Source: Pseudomonadales bacterium
GTDB lineage: Bacteria; Pseudomonadota; Gammaproteobacteria; Pseudomonadales; Azotimanducaceae
Direction of reading: 5' to 3'
DNA length: 37,992 nt
NCBI GenBank assembly: GCA_016779565.1
Contig: JADHNJ010000022.1
Coordinates: 1-37,992 of the forward strand
The notes below the pieces were generated by a model, which was not told the origin of the DNA, ran no database searches, and was given only the letters and a program-made list of their open reading frames with translations. Shown piece by piece: positions 23,682 to 31,694 of this stretch. The translations under genes and the position numbers were made by a program. The stretch's first letter is position 1; each line of letters starts with the position of its first letter.

Positions 23682-25558
23682 GTGAGTGATGCTAAGTCCT
23701 GAAATTGTAACTGGGTTAAGGTGTGGTAAATGCCCCGGGCGGCCATGAGCGTCTCATGGCTACCCACCTCTCGAAGTTCCCCGTGCTTGAGCACAACGAT
23801 ACGATCAGCCTCTTGGATCGTTTGCAAGCGGTGAGCAATCAGGATGGATGTCCGGCCTCGGGTTAATCGCCCAAGGGCTGTCTGAATAGTCTGTTCGGTT
23901 TCCGTATCAATGCTGGCTGTGGCCTCATCGAGAATTAAGATCTCTGGGTCTCGGGCCAACACGCGAGCAAAGGCCAAGAGTTGCCGCTCCCCCTGGGACA
24001 AGTTTTGTCCCCTTTCATTTAAAAACGTATCAAACCCTTGGGGTAGTGCGTTGATAAACTCATCGGCATTGACCCAAGCAGCAGCTTGCTTGGCGTCATC
24101 GATAGAGATGTTCGGATCTCCCAGCCGAATATTATCGAAAACAGTGCCCGCAAAAATATGGAAATCCTGAAGTACAACGCCGATGCGTTGGCGCAGGGCA
24201 GCTGACGGCAGATCGTTAAGATCGATGCCGTCGATAAAAATGGCGTTGTCGTGAAAATCATAGCTACGGGACAACAGTCGGATGAGCGTGCTTTTACCGG
24301 ATCCGGTGGGCCCAACAATGGCAACTTTCTCTCCCGGGGCAATCGTCAGAGAAAAATCTTTGATGACGGGTTGTCCAGGCTCGTAGCCAAATGTCAGACG
24401 ATTGAAAACCACCTCTCCCTTGAGCCTTTTAGGTAAAGTTTTAGGGGCGGCTGGCTCTCGCAATTTTTCGTCCCAATCCAGCGCCTGAAAAATACGCTCA
24501 GCACTCGCCATGGCTCTGAAAATGACGTTGTACTGTTGTCCTAGAACCCTAATCGGGCGGATGAACATGTCGATGAACTGGGTGAACAAGATAAGGCTAC
24601 CCAAAGATATCTGTGCTTGGATAACTTCCCCACCGCCAATCCATAATATCGCCGCCAACGCCATATTCACCATGTTATCCATGAAAGCACCATAGCTCGT
24701 CTCCATGGTTACCGCCGAGATCTCCTGTCGCTGGTTGCGCACATTGATCGCTTGGTAGGCGTCGAGATTGCGCTGCTCGCGATTGCTCAACTGCACGACT
24801 TGGATACCACTTAAATTTTCTTGCAAATTTTGATTCAGCTGAGAGACGCTCGATCTAATTTGTCGGTAGATTTGTCGTGTCGCTAAGCGGAAAAAATAAG
24901 TCATCACCCCAAAAACAGGAATGGCTATCAGTAAGTAAGCGGTTAACTCAACATCAATCGCGAGCATAAGACCTAGGGCGATGAAAAATGGTACAAACTC
25001 CCCAATCAACATCCCAATACCTATCAGCATATCGAACAACGCCTGGATGTCATTGGTCACTCGAGTCATGACTCGACCAACGGCAACCTTGTCAAAAAAA
25101 GTGCTGGGTAGGCGCTCGATGTGGGTAAAAAGGGCCAATCGTAAGTCTCGGAGCGCATACATAACTGCTTCCGACAAGGTAACTCTATGCAGATGGTAAG
25201 CGCCGTGGCAGCACAGGGTTAAAACGCCGTAGAGCAGCAGGGCGGCAACTAAAACTGAGATGTTGAGCTGGTGCGCGATCCAAGTTGTCAGATCATTCAT
25301 CCCCAAGTCCGGCATATGGAGCATTGGGTTTTGAATCAAAATCCCATCAATAATCACTCGAGATATGATAACCGGCAGTAAAATTGCGAGAAACGAAGCC
25401 AGCAACACAAGGCCAAGGGATCGCAATACCTGACGCCGATGGGGTACAGCCCAGGTCAATAGTCGGCCGAACTCTGCCAATGTGGGGGCCTTGTATGAGA
25501 TTTCTGCATCGAAGACACCATGATCTCGCGGCTTGGCGCTGTGGGTAGATGGTGCCAT
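23678..25558 (-). CDS. ABC exporter half-transporter, consensus-site subunit (MdlB-like)
   Basis: A 626-residue fusion of a six-helix membrane domain (about residues 40-330) and an ATPase domain. ATPase motifs: Walker A GPTGSGKST, signature LSQGERQ, Walker B LILDEATASID with the catalytic Glu, and IAHRLQTI with the switch His. The signature departs from LSGGQ. The ATG overlaps the stop of the preceding ABC gene by one base (TGATG), so both subunits are made together and probably form a heterodimer. The partner has Asp in place of the Walker B Glu, so this subunit supplies the Glu for the active site. Likely cargo is a lipid or drug. Confidence 0.9.
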   Translation of the reverse strand: MAPSTHSAKPRDHGVFDAEISYKAPTLAEFGRLLTWAVPHRRQVLRSLGLVLLASFLAILLPVIISRVIIDGILIQNPMLHMPDLGMNDLTTWIAHQLNISVLVAALLLYGVLTLCCHGAYHLHRVTLSEAVMYALRDLRLALFTHIERLPSTFFDKVAVGRVMTRVTNDIQALFDMLIGIGMLIGEFVPFFIALGLMLAIDVELTAYLLIAIPVFGVMTYFFRLATRQIYRQIRSSVSQLNQNLQENLSGIQVVQLSNREQRNLDAYQAINVRNQRQEISAVTMETSYGAFMDNMVNMALAAILWIGGGEVIQAQISLGSLILFTQFIDMFIRPIRVLGQQYNVIFRAMASAERIFQALDWDEKLREPAAPKTLPKRLKGEVVFNRLTFGYEPGQPVIKDFSLTIAPGEKVAIVGPTGSGKSTLIRLLSRSYDFHDNAIFIDGIDLNDLPSAALRQRIGVVLQDFHIFAGTVFDNIRLGDPNISIDDAKQAAAWVNADEFINALPQGFDTFLNERGQNLSQGERQLLAFARVLARDPEILILDEATASIDTETEQTIQTALGRLTRGRTSILIAHRLQTIQEADRIVVLKHGELREVGSHETLMAARGIYHTLTQLQFQDLASLT

Positions 25559-27429
25559 CAGCTTTTGCCTCTAATCGATTGTTGCGATTGCGCGAGATCC
25601 CGATAGAGTCCGGGTTGTGTCATCAGGTCCTTGTGGCTGCCAAAGGCGACTTGCTTACCTTCGTCTAAAACTAAGATTTCGTCGGCATGCCGGGCTGTTG
25701 CTACCCGATTTGACACGATCAAAGTCGTTAGACCTTGTCGAATGACCTTAAGCTCAGAAAGAATGTGCTCCTCGGTTTCGGTATCCACGGCAGAAAAACA
25801 ATCATCCAATATCAGAAGCGGACTCATTCTGATAATGCCTCTGGCGAGGGCTGTGCGTTGTTTTTGTCCTCCAGATAATGTGACGCCTCGCTCACCCAAA
25901 ATAGTTTCGATACCATCGGGAAACGCATCGATCGTGCTGGATAGCGCAGCTGCTTGCGCTGATTGTAGAATCTCCTCTGGACTTCGGCCTGGATCATCGT
26001 AAGCAATGTTGTCACTGAGGCTGTCAGCAAACAAAAACGGGTCTTGTAGCACGAGACAAACGTTTTCTCGAAGATAGTTAAGTGGATACTCATGGATAGG
26101 GGCTTGGTCTAGCAAAATGCGGCCTCGCTGAGGCTCAAGCATTCGCACCAGAAGACGCAGCAGCGTCGACTTGCCAGACCCAACCCGGCCGATGATGGCC
26201 AGGGTTTGGCCTGCAGGTATCGAAAACGTTAAGGCCTGAAGCGCGTACTTATCTTTGTTAGGGAACCGGTACCAGAGATCCTCAATATCAACTCGGCCGG
26301 TCAGCTCTGGATGCAGCGGGCTGGGCTGGTCTCTAATCTCTGGTATTTGATCAAAAATCTCGTACACGCGCGCGGTACCAGACACGCCTCGCTGCCATTG
26401 GGTCACAATAGAGCCGGCCTCTCGGATGGGCCACAAAAGCAGTGCAAGATAGGAAAAAAATGCAGTGAAGGTCCCGAGGGTAATCTCGCCGGTTTTGTAA
26501 AGGTGTGACCCGTAGCCAATAATGATCATGGTTGAAATTGCGGCGAGGATCGGCATGATCGCGCCAATGGCGGAACTATCCTTAATCAAGGCAATGTTGT
26601 CATCGGCGAATTGCTGATTAGTTTCAGCGAAGCGAGCAATTTCGCGTGTTTCTTGAGCCATAGCCTGTACCGTGCGAATGCCATTGAGGTTTTGTTGGAC
26701 AAACGTTGAAAGATCGGCGAAACCTTCCTGAGTACGCTGGGATTTGACGAAAATTCGTTGCGCGTAAAGGTGCGCAAAGTAGGTGATCAATGGTGCGGGT
26801 AATACAACTGCAAGCGTGAGTTGCCAAGATAATACCGCCATGAAAGAGAGTCCAACCGTCGCCGTGAAAAGCAGGACCATGGTTGTTCTGGAGGTACCGG
26901 CAATCAGCTCGCGAACCCGGGTGATATCGTTAATGGCCCGGGCCATGAGGTCACCCACGGGATAGGTTGCAAAAAAGATCGGTCCCTGCTTTTGCAGATG
27001 ATCATAAAGCCTGTGCCTAAGATCAGCTGCGACTAACACGCCTGTGCGGCGAATCAAAATTCGGCTTACGATGGTGACAATAATTTGTGCGGAAACGCAG
27101 GCGGCAATGATAAGCGCTATCGGCGCGATTTCGTCCGTCAAAGCCGCTTGGGTCATGCCGGGTTTACGGTCGGCCAGTAAGTCGATACCTTCTTTAAGAA
27201 GGAAAGGTACAGTTGCTTCAAAAAGACGCGCTACTAAAAGGCCCAGCATGCCGCCCCAAAAAGCAAACGCATGCTGGCTGATATAGGGCCAGAGGCGAGC
27301 AATGGTAGACCTTACTGTCATAAACGGCCGTTCAAAAGCATCAAGATGAGGGGTTTGCGATGATGGCGCCATGGTAGCGAAATTTGCATCCTCACGAAAG
27401 GCCACTGATTGCGCATTAGAGGTTCTCAT
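25558..27429 (-). CDS. ABC exporter half-transporter, degenerate-site subunit (MdlA-like)
   Basis: Membrane domain plus ATPase domain. Motifs: Walker A GRVGSGKST, canonical signature LSGGQKQR, Walker B LILDDCFSAVD where Asp replaces the catalytic Glu, and VSNRVAT where the switch-loop His is Asn. This is the degenerate half of an asymmetric exporter, as in E. coli MdlA and the TM287 type. The start is uncertain: I use ATG 27429 (623 residues); the frame extends to TTG 27483, and ATG 27372 or 27321 are possible. None has a good ribosome-binding site. The gene is divergent from the acyl-CoA dehydrogenase, with only about 70 bases between my starts. Confidence 0.87.
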   Translation of the reverse strand: MRTSNAQSVAFREDANFATMAPSSQTPHLDAFERPFMTVRSTIARLWPYISQHAFAFWGGMLGLLVARLFEATVPFLLKEGIDLLADRKPGMTQAALTDEIAPIALIIAACVSAQIIVTIVSRILIRRTGVLVAADLRHRLYDHLQKQGPIFFATYPVGDLMARAINDITRVRELIAGTSRTTMVLLFTATVGLSFMAVLSWQLTLAVVLPAPLITYFAHLYAQRIFVKSQRTQEGFADLSTFVQQNLNGIRTVQAMAQETREIARFAETNQQFADDNIALIKDSSAIGAIMPILAAISTMIIIGYGSHLYKTGEITLGTFTAFFSYLALLLWPIREAGSIVTQWQRGVSGTARVYEIFDQIPEIRDQPSPLHPELTGRVDIEDLWYRFPNKDKYALQALTFSIPAGQTLAIIGRVGSGKSTLLRLLVRMLEPQRGRILLDQAPIHEYPLNYLRENVCLVLQDPFLFADSLSDNIAYDDPGRSPEEILQSAQAAALSSTIDAFPDGIETILGERGVTLSGGQKQRTALARGIIRMSPLLILDDCFSAVDTETEEHILSELKVIRQGLTTLIVSNRVATARHADEILVLDEGKQVAFGSHKDLMTQPGLYRDLAQSQQSIRGKS

Positions 27430-27500
27430 TGCATGATCGAGCGGGTAATTGGTAACGAAACCTTGTACTTTAAGTGAGGCCAAGGTCTTGGGAGAGCGTT

Positions 27501-28679
27501 ATGCATGTTTCTAAAAATGATGGTGACCGCAAGTTCGAACAATCAGTCAAAGCCTTCCTCCGGGAACAGTTAGACCCAGCCGTTGCCGCAAGAGTTGCGC
27601 GGTCTTTGCCCGTCAGTAAAGCGGCCCAAGATCATTGGACCAGATGCCTCGCGGCCCAAGGGTGGGCTGCGCCAAATTGGCCGGAAGAATTTGGCGGGAC
27701 CGGGTGGAGTTTGCGTCGACGACACCAGTTTGAAGTATTGATGCGAGCGCATCATGCACCCGAAACGCAAGGATTCGGTTTTAATATGGTAGGGCCAGCA
27801 ATCATTAAGTATGGCACCGAGGCGCAAAAAGCCCATTACCTACCGAAGATATTAACCGCAAATATTAGCTGGTGTCAGGGCTATTCAGAGCCTGGTGCGG
27901 GTTCTGATCTTGCTGGGCTGCAAACCCGAGCAGAGTCTGATGGTGATCATTACTTGGTAAACGGTGCCAAGATTTGGACGTCAAAAGCCGAAGACGCCGA
28001 TCATATTTTTGTTTTGGTTAGAACGGATCCAGAGGCTAAAAAGCAGTTGGGTATTTCATTTTTGCTGATGCCCATGAATTTGCCTGGGATCGAAGTCAAA
28101 CCGTTATACGCCTTTAATGGTAAGCGATTGTGGAATCAGGTTTTTTTTACCAATGTTCGGGTTCCAAAAGAAAATCGTTTGGGTCCAGAGAACCAGGGTT
28201 GGACGGTCGCAAAGAACATCTTGGGCGATGAGCGGTTGATGGTCTCTCGGGTCGCCGAAAACAAGCGTATCTTGTCGAGATTGAAAGCACTACTCGTTGA
28301 ACAGCAGTCGAGTTTCCACCCGGATCAGAGTTTTCTGTCCCGTCTTGCTGGCATTGAAATACGATTAACTTCTCTAGAAGTGATGGCGCTTCGTTTGCTC
28401 GGTCATTTTGATTCGGGTGGTTCGGTAGGCGCTGAACCGTCAATGTTAAAGCTCCAGGGCAGTCAGCTGGTGCAAGCGCAGGATCAATTGTTGTTCGAGA
28501 TTGCTGGGGCTTATGGATTACCGCTCGACGCGATTACGCGGGGGCAGGCTGAGCCTGTTTTTAGTGAAGACGTTGATATGATTGCTAGTGCAATGTTTCA
28601 CCATCGAGGCTACACCATTGCCGGGGGAGCGAGCGAAATCCAGCGCAACATCATAGCGCAGCAGGTATTGAAGCTTTGA
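27501..28679 (+). CDS. acyl-CoA dehydrogenase
   Basis: The ATG at 27501 has GGGAG 6 bases upstream and gives 392 residues. The N-terminal helical domain has GWAAPNWPEEFGGTGWS. The middle domain has WCQGYSEPGAGSDLAGL and KIWTSKAEDADHIFVLVRT, and the C-terminal domain ends YTIAGGASEIQRNIIAQQVLKL; all are standard for FAD-binding acyl-CoA dehydrogenases. It would oxidise an acyl-CoA at the alpha-beta bond and pass electrons to ETF. The C-terminal AGGASEIQRN form is that of the FadE/ChsE-like group rather than short-chain human-type enzymes. Substrate chain length is not determinable. Confidence 0.93.
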   Translation: MHVSKNDGDRKFEQSVKAFLREQLDPAVAARVARSLPVSKAAQDHWTRCLAAQGWAAPNWPEEFGGTGWSLRRRHQFEVLMRAHHAPETQGFGFNMVGPAIIKYGTEAQKAHYLPKILTANISWCQGYSEPGAGSDLAGLQTRAESDGDHYLVNGAKIWTSKAEDADHIFVLVRTDPEAKKQLGISFLLMPMNLPGIEVKPLYAFNGKRLWNQVFFTNVRVPKENRLGPENQGWTVAKNILGDERLMVSRVAENKRILSRLKALLVEQQSSFHPDQSFLSRLAGIEIRLTSLEVMALRLLGHFDSGGSVGAEPSMLKLQGSQLVQAQDQLLFEIAGAYGLPLDAITRGQAEPVFSEDVDMIASAMFHHRGYTIAGGASEIQRNIIAQQVLKL

Positions 28680-28713
28680 TTCGATGATATTTTCCAAGGG
28701 TTTGAGAACCTAC

Positions 28714-29172
28714 CTACCGCTCGTCTCTCCTGATTTGCGACGGCGTCTCGTCCCGGATCTCAAATTCTCCCTCGAGCGTGTGTGGACCTGCTTTATTTGA
28801 GGTGCCTTGATGATCAGGATGGGGGCGCCAGGGCCCTTGCAGTGTCGCTTGCAGTAGGATGATTAGACCGATCGTGTCTGTGAGTAACCCTGGAATACAC
28901 AGACAGACCCCGGCAATGAAGTAACCGAGAGAACGAAAAAGCTGCTTGAGCGATGGGGTGCTTTGCTGACGAAATACCTGAAAAATCTCGCCCAAACGTC
29001 TTCCAGATCTTTTGAGGATCCAAAGGCCTAGAAGGCCGCTTGCGAGCAGCTCGAGTAGCGTAGCACCAAGACCGATCGTATCCGCTAGTAGCAATAAGCT
29101 GAAAAGTTCGCCAAAAGGTAGGCTAAAAATAATAAAACGCAGGGCAGTGGCTCCGCTCAAGGTAATATCCAT
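28714..29172 (-). CDS. fxsA: FxsA family membrane protein
   Basis: A 152-residue protein with FxsA hallmarks: an N-terminal hydrophobic segment with FGELFSLLLLADTIGLGATL, a second with YFIAGVCLCIPGLLTDTIGLI, and an EGEFEIRDE motif in a hydrophilic tail. In E. coli FxsA modulates F exclusion of phage T7. Its normal role is unknown. Here it is not next to groESL or aspA. The ATG at 29172 faces away from the alpha/beta hydrolase gene. Confidence 0.88.
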   Translation of the reverse strand: MDITLSGATALRFIIFSLPFGELFSLLLLADTIGLGATLLELLASGLLGLWILKRSGRRLGEIFQVFRQQSTPSLKQLFRSLGYFIAGVCLCIPGLLTDTIGLIILLQATLQGPWRPHPDHQGTSNKAGPHTLEGEFEIRDETPSQIRRDER

Positions 29173-29397
29173 TGTAGCATGTACAATGAAGGCGCCGCCG
29201 CTGGCGCCCGCGGGTTTAGCGCGTCTCTAGCAAGTGCGTTGCATAGTGCGTTTAGCTGCGCGATAACATGCGGTTTGGAGACGTCGTTAGCCCCAGGCTC
29301 TAGGACCTCATCGAGTCGTCGCTTGGTAAACTTTGGGTTCGATCTCAATCCAGGCTTATGGCTTAAAGGGCGAACGCAATCATGCAGGAGTCAACAG

Positions 29398-30006
29398 ATG
29401 GCATCATCGACCGCTGAAAGTTATTCTATTGAGGGGCCGCAAGGGTTCTTGCAGGCATCCTTGGCTATTGGACACACAGATCGGCCAGTGATTATCTTGT
29501 GTCATCCTCATCCCGCGTACGGGGGTAATTTTGATAATTCAGTGCTGGCGCTGATTGGCCAGCAACTCAGTGCGCTCGATTTTTCGGTGTTGTACTTTAA
29601 TTTTTCTGGTGTAGGGGCATCCTCCGGTCAATGTCAGGACGCCAGCGATGGTGCTGAGGACGTCCGAGCGGTCTGGGAATTTGCCCGGAAAAACCTTGCA
29701 AAGCCAGTCTGGTTCGCCGGTTATTCCTTTGGCGCCGCTGCTTTGTTATCGATCAAAGAAATCAAGATTGACCATCCTTTGCTACTATTGGCTCCGGTAT
29801 TGTCGCTATGTACACCGAATGCCCTAACCGAAGTAGTGGCGAGCGACGTGATTGTGGGAAGCCAAGATCAATTCGTCGAAACAGGTACGCTGATTCGGTA
29901 TTTTGGAGAATCATCAGTTGCAGTGATTGAGGGCGCAGATCATTTTTTTTATGGGTATGATGATCTGCTTGAGGCGCAGGTAAGACGGTGGTGCGGTGCA
30001 ACTTAA
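29398..30006 (+). CDS. alpha/beta hydrolase (COG2945-like)
   Basis: I start at ATG 29398, with AGGAG 7 bases upstream, giving 202 residues. The frame is open back to 29179, but that stretch is Ala/Ser-rich and unlike a protein domain. The product has an N-terminal strand pair, then LCHPHPAYGGNFDN (oxyanion region), the nucleophile elbow GYSFG with Ser110, and GADHFFYG with likely catalytic His182. This compact form without a lid is the COG2945 'alpha/beta superfamily hydrolase' type. It begins a five-gene run, overlapping the crotonase start by 11 bases. Substrate may be an acyl or CoA thioester by context, but that is inference. Confidence 0.88.
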   Translation: MASSTAESYSIEGPQGFLQASLAIGHTDRPVIILCHPHPAYGGNFDNSVLALIGQQLSALDFSVLYFNFSGVGASSGQCQDASDGAEDVRAVWEFARKNLAKPVWFAGYSFGAAALLSIKEIKIDHPLLLLAPVLSLCTPNALTEVVASDVIVGSQDQFVETGTLIRYFGESSVAVIEGADHFFYGYDDLLEAQVRRWCGAT

Positions 30007-30826
30007 AACAATTTTATGTGATATAAAACAAGGTGTTGGATGGATTACTTTAAATAGGCCTCATCGCAATAACGCCTGGACGGGCAGGATGCATACAGAA
30101 TATCGCTATGCGCTTGCCGAATTCGAGGCCGACGCGAGGGTGCGGATTATTGTGGTTACGGGTGGTGGCCGCAGTTTCTGTGTTGGTGGAGATGCTGAGG
30201 CGCTCAAAGGACACAGCGATAAGGGCGGTTACGACCCAGGCACGCCGGAACCCTTGGCCCAACCGGGTTATGGTGTGAGTCCAGAATTTGATGCGGCGTT
30301 CGCGTTCCATTTCGGTCTTACCAAGCCTGTGATTGCCGCGGTTAATGGAGCCGCTGCTGGCGTCGGCCTAGCTTTGATGTTGTTTGCGGATCTAAGGTTC
30401 GCGGTGCCCCAAGCGACGTTTACCACCGCCCATGGTAAGTTAAATTTTCCCGCTGAATACGGGCTTTCCTGGTTGCTCCCTAGAATGATCGGTTTGCCTC
30501 GGGCGAATGATCTTTTGCTGAGCTCAAGACGGTTTTCAAGTGATGAGGCCTATCAATGGGGGCTGTTGAATGGTTTGCATGAGGCATCGGCCCTCAAGCC
30601 CGCAGTGCAACAGTATGCCGAAACCATGATTGCCGAAAATGCGCCGGAGGCCCTGCGGGTGACGAAGTTTCAAATCTATCAGGATCTGCACCGGGATATC
30701 GCAAGCTCAGTGAGATTTAGTGAGCAACAGATAAACCGACTGAGCAAAACCGAGGATTTTAAAGAGGGCGTTGCGGCTTTTATGGAAAAGCGCCCCCCCA
30801 AATGGCAGGGAGCAAATTGTGAGTAA
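29996..30826 (+). CDS. enoyl-CoA hydratase/isomerase (crotonase) family protein
   Basis: GTG start at 29996, inside the end of the previous gene. The 276-residue protein has the crotonase core: [28 protein letters not shown] (first oxyanion loop) and [21 protein letters not shown] (second loop). Aligned to rat enoyl-CoA hydratase, the two catalytic glutamates (Glu144, Glu164) fall at Gly124 and His146, so ordinary hydration is unlikely. A Glu154 in FPAEYGLSW is a candidate base, a feature shared with an EchA-like group I recall from actinobacteria and proteobacteria. It may be an isomerase or thioesterase-like enzyme. It overlaps the MoxR gene by 8 bases. Confidence 0.85.
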   Translation: MQLKTILCDIKQGVGWITLNRPHRNNAWTGRMHTEYRYALAEFEADARVRIIVVTGGGRSFCVGGDAEALKGHSDKGGYDPGTPEPLAQPGYGVSPEFDAAFAFHFGLTKPVIAAVNGAAAGVGLALMLFADLRFAVPQATFTTAHGKLNFPAEYGLSWLLPRMIGLPRANDLLLSSRRFSSDEAYQWGLLNGLHEASALKPAVQQYAETMIAENAPEALRVTKFQIYQDLHRDIASSVRFSEQQINRLSKTEDFKEGVAAFMEKRPPKWQGANCE

Positions 30827-31679
30827 AACCGAGCGAACCACCGCCTCGTTAGATCAAGAACCTTACTACCTACCCGTTGGCGATGAGGTTGCACTTTTTA
30901 CCGCAGCCTATGCGCAGCGATTACCAATCTTACTCAAGGGTCCTACGGGATGCGGAAAGACGCGATTCGTCGAATACATGGCGTACCATCTATATCGAGG
31001 CGAGCAAGCATCCAAATATCAGCAATCGCTTGCGTACCCATTGCAGACGATCGCCTGTCACGAGGATCTTTCGGCGACGGATTTGGTTGGACGTTATTTA
31101 TTACAGGGCGATGAAACGGTTTGGCAGGATGGCCCGCTAACGCGCGCGGTTCAAGAGGGTGCAATTTGTTACCTCGACGAAATCGTAGAGGCCCGCAAAG
31201 ACTCCACCGTGCTCATTCATTCGCTCACTGACCATCGACGCATTTTACCCATTGAAAAACGTGGCTTGATCCTAGATGCACATACCGATTTCTTATTGGT
31301 CATCTCGTATAACCCAGGTTATCAAAATGTTTTAAAGGATTTAAAAACGAGTACGCGACAACGCTTTGTTGCGATTGACTTTGATTATCCTTCTAAGGAC
31401 ACCGAAGCGGCGATTATTGCTCATGAAACTGGCATAGATGAAGTCAAGGCCTCCTACTTGGCCGAGCTCGGCGCTGCTGTGCGAAATTTACGGGATCACG
31501 GTTTCGATGAGGGGGTGAGCACCAGACTGCTCATTTACGCGGCTCAGATGATGGTGGCTGGTGTGGCGCCGCTGCGAGCCTGCGATGTGGCGGTTTGTCG
31601 GGCGGTCTCCGATGACGTGGAAGTACAAGCGGCATTGACTGCTGTTGCAGCTGCAATTTTCCCAGAAGACCCTAGCTGA
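30819..31679 (+). CDS. MoxR-type AAA+ ATPase, CbbQ/NorQ subfamily
   Basis: I start at GTG 30819, with GGGAG 6 bases upstream, giving 286 residues and an 8-base overlap with the crotonase gene. AAA+ motifs: Walker A GPTGCGKT (41-48), Walker B ICYLDE with Asp120 and Glu121, sensor-1 Asn165 in ISYNPGYQ, and an arginine-finger region STRQRF (Arg180/182). The YYLPVGDE opening is typical of CbbQ/NorQ. Known members, with a VWA partner, remodel a metalloenzyme: CbbQO activates RuBisCO and NorQD matures nitric oxide reductase. Neither target is in this window. The VWA partner follows 15 bases later. Confidence 0.92.
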   Translation: MSKTERTTASLDQEPYYLPVGDEVALFTAAYAQRLPILLKGPTGCGKTRFVEYMAYHLYRGEQASKYQQSLAYPLQTIACHEDLSATDLVGRYLLQGDETVWQDGPLTRAVQEGAICYLDEIVEARKDSTVLIHSLTDHRRILPIEKRGLILDAHTDFLLVISYNPGYQNVLKDLKTSTRQRFVAIDFDYPSKDTEAAIIAHETGIDEVKASYLAELGAAVRNLRDHGFDEGVSTRLLIYAAQMMVAGVAPLRACDVAVCRAVSDDVEVQAALTAVAAAIFPEDPS

Positions 31680-31694
31680 AGGCGGTTGTGCTGA

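Noticed and set aside
29157..29348. 63-residue minus-strand ORF overlapping the start of fxsA
   Set aside because: TTG start without ribosome-binding site, overlaps fxsA out of frame; some protein-like character but not enough to call.
29179..29397. N-terminal extension of the COG2945 hydrolase
   Set aside because: The extra 73 residues are Ala/Ser-rich and not domain-like, while ATG 29398 has AGGAG at the right distance.
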